Shown here: piece by piece, positions 12,491 through 13,570 of the stretch
Layout: the number at the start of each line of letters is the position of its first letter
Numbering within the stretch: position 1 is the stretch's first letter
Origin: Flavobacteriales bacterium UBA1958
Lineage (GTDB): Bacteria; Bacteroidota; Bacteroidia; Flavobacteriales_D; Sanyastnellaceae
Length of the DNA: 13,570 bases
Assembly: GCA_002336675.1 (NCBI GenBank)
Contig: DDEI01000056.1
Coordinates: 9,329 to 22,898 of the forward strand
Direction: 5' to 3'
Notes under the pieces: generated by a model
The model's input: the letters and a program-made list of their open reading frames with translations, nothing else
What the model was told of the DNA's origin: nothing
Database searches by the model: none
Program-made: the position numbers and the translations under genes

Positions 12491-13570
12491 ATGAAAAATC
12501 CAATTGTACTTCTCTCCTTACTTTTAACATTAATACTGATGTCTTGTCAAACTCAAAACATAAGCAACACAAGTGCTTATGAAGATGACGAAGTTTACTG
12601 GCTTAAATCGGACGCGGGTAATGAACAATACACAGAAACTGCAGACTTATATACCGAAGGAGATACGGAGGATGAGTATTATTCAGAGGAGCCTGAAGGG
12701 ACCACTTATTCTAAAGAGAGTGTATATGAAGATGATTATTATGAGGACGACTATAATACACAAGGGAGCTATGTAACAAATAATTATTACGGTAACTCAG
12801 GCATCGGTAATAGCTATCAACCCTATTCTAATAATTACTCCAATTTCAATTCTTACTATGACCCGTTTATGAGTAATTCAATTTACATAGGCTTTGGGAA
12901 CTCAAATTACAACCACTGGAATAGACCTAATTATTGGGGGTATAACTACAACCCATGGAATTCTTGGGGAACCCCATACTATGGATGGAATTCCTATAAT
13001 AATGGCTGGGGAAATCCTTACAATAACGGATGGAATTATTATGGAAATTCTTACAATAACGGATGGAATTATTGGGGAAATCCTTATAGTAACGGATGGG
13101 GTTCAGGCTACTGTAATTCTAATGGATTTGGTGGATACAATGGCTATTATGATTTAGGAGCTGGACTGTCTAACACGAATTTCGTTTACGGAAGAAGAAG
13201 TTCTTTAAGTTCTGTGTCGTCTTCAAATAGCTCATACGGAAATAATGGAGTTTTGAATACAGGAGGGAAATTAGCTGGTTCAAATAATCAAAATGGAGTG
13301 AAGCCTTTGACTTTAGAAAAGTCTACAGAAAGAAACGTTAGTTTAAAACCCCGAGATATTTCGAATGGAGATACAGAAAAAGTTAATACAACTCGACCTA
13401 CCCTATCTAATCCAACAGGAGTAAACACAGAAAGGGTAAACGCGAATAGTTCTGCTAGACCTGGAGCAAACACGTCTAATAGAACAAATTCTCCGAGAAC
13501 AAGAACGAGACCAAATAAAAGCTCCTCAACCAAACCTAATTTAGGGAATTCAAGAGGAAGTGTAAACTCT
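12491..13570 (+). CDS. Low-complexity Asn/Gly/Tyr/Trp-rich lipoprotein, partial at 3' end
   Basis: An open frame of 360 codons runs to the edge of the window without a stop. It begins with a lipoprotein signal peptide: MKNPIVLLSLLLTLILMSC, where the Leu-Met-Ser-Cys lipobox sets Cys19 as the lipidated residue. Three zones follow. Residues 30-90 are acidic and rich in Asp, Glu and Tyr. Residues 94-232 are dominated by Asn, Gly, Tyr, Trp and Ser and contain 11-residue repeats. Residues 233-360 are Ser/Asn/Thr-rich and become basic, with Arg-Pro and Lys-Pro spacing. No enzymatic domain is visible. The composition suggests an exposed, flexible or adhesive outer-membrane lipoprotein. Similar Tyr/Asn/Gly-rich lipoproteins occur in other Bacteroidetes with no known role. 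The acidic stretch starts 11 residues after the cysteine, so it does not clearly match the known Bacteroidetes surface-export signal. The gene is divergent from proS. Confidence 0.85.
   Translation, partial: MKNPIVLLSLLLTLILMSCQTQNISNTSAYEDDEVYWLKSDAGNEQYTETADLYTEGDTEDEYYSEEPEGTTYSKESVYEDDYYEDDYNTQGSYVTNNYYGNSGIGNSYQPYSNNYSNFNSYYDPFMSNSIYIGFGNSNYNHWNRPNYWGYNYNPWNSWGTPYYGWNSYNNGWGNPYNNGWNYYGNSYNNGWNYWGNPYSNGWGSGYCNSNGFGGYNGYYDLGAGLSNTNFVYGRRSSLSSVSSSNSSYGNNGVLNTGGKLAGSNNQNGVKPLTLEKSTERNVSLKPRDISNGDTEKVNTTRPTLSNPTGVNTERVNANSSARPGANTSNRTNSPRTRTRPNKSSSTKPNLGNSRGSVNS
13010..13102 (+). repeat. 33-bp in-frame tandem repeats in the lipoprotein gene
   Basis: Two near-identical 33-bp units (13010-13042 and 13043-13075) and a partial third (13076-13102) encode the consensus Gly-Asn-Pro/Ser-Tyr-Asn-Asn-Gly-Trp-Asn-Tyr-Tyr/Trp. 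A shorter degenerate copy precedes them (residues 165-173). The high DNA identity of the units points to recent duplication. Confidence 0.9.

Noticed and set aside
13010..13102. Tandem 33-bp units as a CRISPR-like array
   Set aside because: There are no spacers between units, the period is a multiple of three, and the units are in frame within a protein gene.
12573..13533. Short open frames at 12573-12776 and 12894-13157 (+) and 13288-13533 (-)
   Set aside because: All lie inside the lipoprotein gene in other frames. Their repetitive composition (runs of Ile/Thr/Gly) is a by-product of the repeats, and the lipoprotein frame has a signal peptide and promoter.
1..13570. A mobile element, prophage, defence island or toxin-antitoxin module
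   Set aside because: No transposase, integrase, phage structural gene, attachment-site repeat or paired small toxin/antitoxin frames were seen. The gene content is chromosomal housekeeping and envelope genes.

Overview
The window looks like chromosomal DNA of a Bacteroidetes bacterium, most probably order Flavobacteriales. The signs are AT-rich sequence, protein families typical of that group (DUF3467, TIGR02757/DUF2400, a BatA-domain von Willebrand protein followed by a dihydroorotase-like protein, an archaeal/eukaryal-type short ProS), start codons without Shine-Dalgarno motifs, and repeated upstream copies of the Bacteroidetes -7 promoter box TAnnTTTG. The gene order is mostly housekeeping. 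I see no mobile element, CRISPR array, phage or toxin-antitoxin module.

Layout. The window opens with the 3' end of a plus-strand acyl-CoA dehydrogenase gene (2-235). It converges on a minus-strand TIGR02757/DUF2400 gene (398-1171). A short divergent promoter region (1172-1306) separates that gene from a plus-strand pair: a membrane-anchored BatA/vWA-like protein (1307-3346) and, one base later, a dihydroorotase-like protein that has lost its metal ligands (3348-4616). From there to 12381 everything is on the minus strand. In transcription order this is proS, a conserved hypothetical protein, tRNA-Glu(UUC), rpsT, and a tightly packed cluster radC, wecB, polysaccharide deacetylase-like, membrane protein, yjjG-like HAD phosphatase, followed by a DUF3467 protein. 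Divergent from proS, a plus-strand gene at 12491 runs off the end of the window. It encodes a lipoprotein with an acidic N-terminal part, an Asn/Gly/Tyr/Trp-rich repeat core and a basic tail.

How the genes work together. proS, tRNA-Glu and rpsT form a translation neighbourhood. wecB and the deacetylase-like gene, translationally coupled behind radC, point to cell-envelope sugar metabolism inside an operon that begins with a DNA-repair-family gene. The BatA-like protein and the pseudo-dihydroorotase are probably made together and may act in one envelope-associated process.

The points most worth a second look are the non-catalytic dihydroorotase homologue coupled to the BatA protein, the low-complexity lipoprotein with 33-bp in-frame repeats, promoter boxes placed only a few bases before start codons (probable leaderless mRNAs), and a promoter-terminator overlap between rpsT and radC.
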